Assembly (NCBI RefSeq): GCF_011759605.1
Contig: NZ_JAAOYX010000001.1
Span: 1,178,001 to 1,242,000 of the forward strand
Reading direction: 5' to 3'
Origin: Luteibacter sp. SG786
GTDB taxonomy: Bacteria > Pseudomonadota > Gammaproteobacteria > Xanthomonadales > Rhodanobacteraceae
DNA length: 64,000 nt
Each line of letters starts with the position of its first letter. Positions within the stretch are counted from its first letter, which is position 1. The position numbers and the translations under genes were made by a program. Under the pieces are notes generated by a model. That model saw only the letters and a program-made list of their open reading frames with translations, ran no database searches and was not told the DNA's origin. This document shows positions 61,308 to 64,000 of the stretch, piece by piece.

Positions 61308-61424
61308 TTAACCGCTGACTCTCCGTTGTAAATCGAAGATCATTTGACCTTCCACCCACCGTTCATACCCCTGCACGTCGATCAGATTTCTTCCATCCGG
61401 TGCCTTGATCCACACACGTCCCAT
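61308..61424 (-). CDS. Possible 38-residue small protein
   Basis: On the minus strand an ATG at 61424 opens 38 codons ending TAA at 61308. The peptide (MGRVWIKAPDGRNLIDVQGY followed by ERWVEGQM) has a balanced, protein-like composition instead of the Arg/Ala/Pro bias of chance frames here. GAAGAG lies 9 bases before the ATG. No family is recognised. Together with the 16-residue ORF it could be a two-gene micro-operon or a remnant of an older gene. Confidence 0.4.
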   Translation of the reverse strand: MGRVWIKAPDGRNLIDVQGYERWVEGQMIFDLQRRVSG

Positions 61425-61592
61425 CACCGGTTACTCTTCGGTTGAGACACGCATCACATTTCCTCGTGTTACAGCACAGACATTCTGCGTTGCCTCACGC
61501 GCGCGGGCTCCGTATGACCCCACCGCAAGTGTTGGACACGAAAGCCATTCCAGTGGCAGAGCCGCTTTCGTCCCTGGCCCGTTCGTGCCGCA

Positions 61593-61610
61593 TGTAGGAA
61601 AAATCCTACA
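61593..61610. promoter_or_regulatory. Perfect inverted repeat upstream of the Rhs gene
   Basis: TGTAGGAAAAATCCTACA is a perfect 7-bp inverted repeat with an AAAA centre, 70 bases before the Rhs start. Such symmetric TAGGA-N4-TCCTA sites resemble those bound by NarL/RcsB-type regulators. It is too short and without a T-tract to be a terminator. It may control the Rhs gene. Confidence 0.45.
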
Positions 61611-61679
61611 CGCATATCAGCCCACGCTCACAACAGTGGCCTCGTATCCTCCTGCGAATTTTCTCAAGCAGGGGCGGTC

Positions 61680-64000
61680 ATGGACTTTTCCGCAAATCGT
61701 GACGGCATTTGGTCACTGTGGCGTCGGCTTGCCGCGTTGTTGGTGCTCGTCTTGGCGAGTGGTGTAGCGCAGGCCGACTGGGTCTACGGCCCTCCCTACA
61801 GCTACAACACGGCCTGGGGCTCGGAAGGCGGGTTTCTCTCTGTCGATGCAGCGGTCAATTCGCTCATTGGCGGCTATGAAGCCGACTGCAACAACGGGTC
61901 GTTGGAATGCGGGCCCCATTCGTTTTCGGTTGCCTACGGCGGTCCCCACAGCGGCACCGCTGCGACGATCACCATTACCTATATCCATTCCGATGGCACC
62001 AGCAGCAGCGACCTCTTTGGGTACATCTGGGCCGAAGATGTTACGGGCTCTGGCTTTCAGCCGAAGAACGCCGGTGGATGCCGCACGATGTGCACGGCCG
62101 GCAACGGCTCCGGGCAAGACTCGATGGGTCCGCGCGGCAGCAGCGGCAACGGCACCACCAAGCGTCAGGATGCGGATCGTGGAACCTCGCTCGAAGGCGA
62201 TCCCATCAACGCGGCCAACGGCAACGAATACCGGCAAGACACCGATGTCAGTGCCTCTCCTTGGCTGACGTTTAGGCGCTTCTACAACTCATCGTCCTAT
62301 GTGGTATCGAGCAATCTAGGTCCGAAGTGGCGTCACTCGTTCGATCGTCGATTGGACCTCATGCCCAACAGCGGACCCGATGGCGGCTTGCTGTATGCCC
62401 GCCGGCCTGACGGGTCCATGGTCCGGTTTACCACCGCCGGAGGGGTTTGGAAGGCCGATACCGATTCGGCGGAGACCCTGACGGCAATAACGGACGCGGC
62501 CACGGGAGCGCTCACAGGCTACAAGCTGCGCCTGGCGGCTACTAAGGAGACCGAGGGTTATGACGCCTCCGGGCGCTTACTGAGCATCACCGACGACAAC
62601 GGCTGGGTGACGACGCTGACCTACAGCGACGCCACGACCGCGCCGGCCATCGCGCCGGCAGCGGGTCTGCTGATTGCGGTCACCGATCCGCAAGGTCGCG
62701 TGCTCAGTCTGCGGTATGACACCAATAGCCGCCTGAGCCAGGTCATCGATCCGGCGGGGCAAACCGTAGCCTATGCCTATGCCGGCAACGGCAATCTCGC
62801 CAAGGTCACCTTCGCCGACGGCACCAGCCGGCAGTACCTCTACGCCGAGCCTGCGTATGCCGCGTCGCCGAGCAGCTATCCGAGCGAGCTGACGGGGATC
62901 ATCGACGAGAAGGGGGTGCGGTATGAGACCACCACCTTCAACTCGAACAATCGAGCCACCAGCAACCAGTTTGCCGGCGGCGCCGACAAGATCAGCATCA
63001 GCTACGCCAATTACTACAGCAACGGCGGCATTCCCGCCGACCTCACCACGCCGTTGGGTCTCGTGGTCACCTTGGGCTTTGCCGACGACGGCGCCCAGAT
63101 GCTCAAGCCCAGCGGCACAAGCACCTATTGCGGCAACCAGTGCAACCAGGGCAACAAGTCAGTCACCTACGACACGAACGGCTATCCCGCGACTCGAACC
63201 GACTACAAGGGGACCGTTACCAAGACGACTTACGACGCTAACGGGCTGCTGACCCAGCAGGTCGATGCATCGGGCACGGCGGTGCAGCGCACGACCAACA
63301 CGACTTGGGATGCAACGCATCGTGTGCCATTGACGCAGACGGTTGTCGACGCCAACGGCGCGGTGGTGGCCAAAAGCGGCTGGACCTACAACGCTCGCGG
63401 ACAAGCCACGGCCGAATGCGTCATCGATCCGTCGGTGACGACGGCCTACACCTGCGGCAGCCAGACCAATGCACCCCAAGGCATCCGGCAGACGCGTTAC
63501 ACGTACTGCGATGCGGTTGACAGCACGCAGTGTCCGCAAGTGGGGTTGTTGCTCAGCGTTGATGGGCCACGGACCGATGTCAGCGATGTCACGTCCTACA
63601 CGTATTACCTGACCACCGATGAGAGCGGATGCGCCGCGGTGGGCGGAGCGTGTCATCGTGCCGGCGACCTTGCTCAGGTCACCGATGCAGCCGGGCATGT
63701 CACGGCCACGCTGGCCTATGACCGGAATAGCCGACCGGTGCGCCAGAAGGACGCCAATGGCGTCATCACGGACGTGACCTACACGCCGCGCGGTTGGCTC
63801 GCTACGCGCACCGTGCGTGCGAATGCCGATGGTTCGGCATCGTCGGCGGACGCCACCACCACGCTGACGTATGACCCGGTGGGCGCGCTCAAATCCGTGA
63901 CCGATCCGGATGGTGTGACGGTCACCTACAGCTACGACGATGCGCACCGCCTGATCGATGTGGCGAATGGCCTCGGCGAGCACATGCACTACACGCTGGA
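61680..64000 (+). CDS. Secreted Rhs/YD-repeat protein, 5' part
   Basis: At least 773 codons, open to the end of the window. The ATG at 61680 has AGGGG upstream. A signal peptide (LWRRLAALLVLVLASGVAQA) is followed by a unique domain (about residues 32-165) and a DUF6531-type region (DPINAANGNEYRQDTDVSASP, about 175-260). YD repeats follow from about residue 300 (YDASGRLLSITDDNG, YDTNSRLSQVIDPAGQ, YDRNSRPVRQKDANG). Such proteins form a shell around a C-terminal toxin used in competition or host interaction. The toxin tip and any immunity gene lie outside the window. Confidence 0.92.
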   Translation, partial: MDFSANRDGIWSLWRRLAALLVLVLASGVAQADWVYGPPYSYNTAWGSEGGFLSVDAAVNSLIGGYEADCNNGSLECGPHSFSVAYGGPHSGTAATITITYIHSDGTSSSDLFGYIWAEDVTGSGFQPKNAGGCRTMCTAGNGSGQDSMGPRGSSGNGTTKRQDADRGTSLEGDPINAANGNEYRQDTDVSASPWLTFRRFYNSSSYVVSSNLGPKWRHSFDRRLDLMPNSGPDGGLLYARRPDGSMVRFTTAGGVWKADTDSAETLTAITDAATGALTGYKLRLAATKETEGYDASGRLLSITDDNGWVTTLTYSDATTAPAIAPAAGLLIAVTDPQGRVLSLRYDTNSRLSQVIDPAGQTVAYAYAGNGNLAKVTFADGTSRQYLYAEPAYAASPSSYPSELTGIIDEKGVRYETTTFNSNNRATSNQFAGGADKISISYANYYSNGGIPADLTTPLGLVVTLGFADDGAQMLKPSGTSTYCGNQCNQGNKSVTYDTNGYPATRTDYKGTVTKTTYDANGLLTQQVDASGTAVQRTTNTTWDATHRVPLTQTVVDANGAVVAKSGWTYNARGQATAECVIDPSVTTAYTCGSQTNAPQGIRQTRYTYCDAVDSTQCPQVGLLLSVDGPRTDVSDVTSYTYYLTTDESGCAAVGGACHRAGDLAQVTDAAGHVTATLAYDRNSRPVRQKDANGVITDVTYTPRGWLATRTVRANADGSASSADATTTLTYDPVGALKSVTDPDGVTVTYSYDDAHRLIDVANGLGEHMHYTL

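Noticed and set aside
61405-61767. A 120-codon plus-strand frame upstream of and into the Rhs gene
   Set aside because: It overlaps the signal-peptide region of the Rhs gene in another frame and contains the regulatory inverted repeat.

Overview
The window is GC-rich, densely coded chromosomal DNA from a gammaproteobacterium. Gene content, the conserved blocks trxB/aat, ftsK-lolA ... rarA ... serS and orn-folP, and many REP-like palindromes of the type TGTGGGAGCCG suggest the order Lysobacterales (Xanthomonadales), probably Rhodanobacteraceae such as Luteibacter or Dyella. The genus is an inference; no rRNA is present.

Left part (1-31 kb) is mostly housekeeping. It runs: a truncated catalase-family gene with a cytochrome b561; a lipoprotein aminopeptidase; a c-type cytochrome; a thioredoxin with pncB; a photolyase facing a cation/proton antiporter; an MFS pump; ligA-epmA-VOC protein; DUF2461 and sbcB; orn-folP; glmM; an IPNS-like dioxygenase; an EamA transporter; an AsmA protein. 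An NfeR/NfeF-like (YqjI/YqjH-like) metal-responsive pair follows, with a striking palindromic operator and a frameshifted reductase gene. After a DipZ-like thioredoxin and class I fumarase comes a phosphoketolase-acetate kinase operon (xfp-ackA).

Middle part (31-53.5 kb): a membrane-anchored Mrr-like nuclease, a small lipoprotein, an HDOD protein, an RluA-type pseudouridine synthase, a second MFS pump, aat with a FemAB-like acyltransferase, trxB, ald, and then ftsK-x-lolA. From memory, E. coli and other gammaproteobacteria have ftsK-lolA-rarA-serS contiguous. Here two insertions split that block. Between lolA and rarA lie a DUF3472-like protein, a large propeller-type histidine kinase and a DUF2339/DUF3999 membrane pair. 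Between rarA and serS lie an orphan NarL-type response regulator and a 4-kb same-strand cassette.

That cassette (about 55.0-58.9 kb) is the most interesting region. It encodes a GH108 muramidase/endolysin without a signal peptide, two DUF2589 proteins plus a third distant relative, an 86-residue protein, a single-span membrane peptide, a secreted protein and two overlapping small three-helix membrane proteins that look like holins. No capsid, tail, integrase or terminase gene is present. It resembles a domesticated lysis or export module, possibly analogous to muramidase/holin-dependent toxin release. A shared motif (AATCAGGATTT..CCGAT) precedes both the GH108 gene and a possible 39-residue peptide gene next to the regulator.

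Right end (61.1-64 kb): serS is followed by tRNA-Ser(TGA), then a stretch that appears less GC-rich, with two tiny minus-strand ORFs and a perfect inverted repeat, then the start of a large secreted Rhs/YD-repeat protein running off the window. Dispersed palindromic repeats sit between many genes, and at three places they supply the stop codon of the neighbouring gene.
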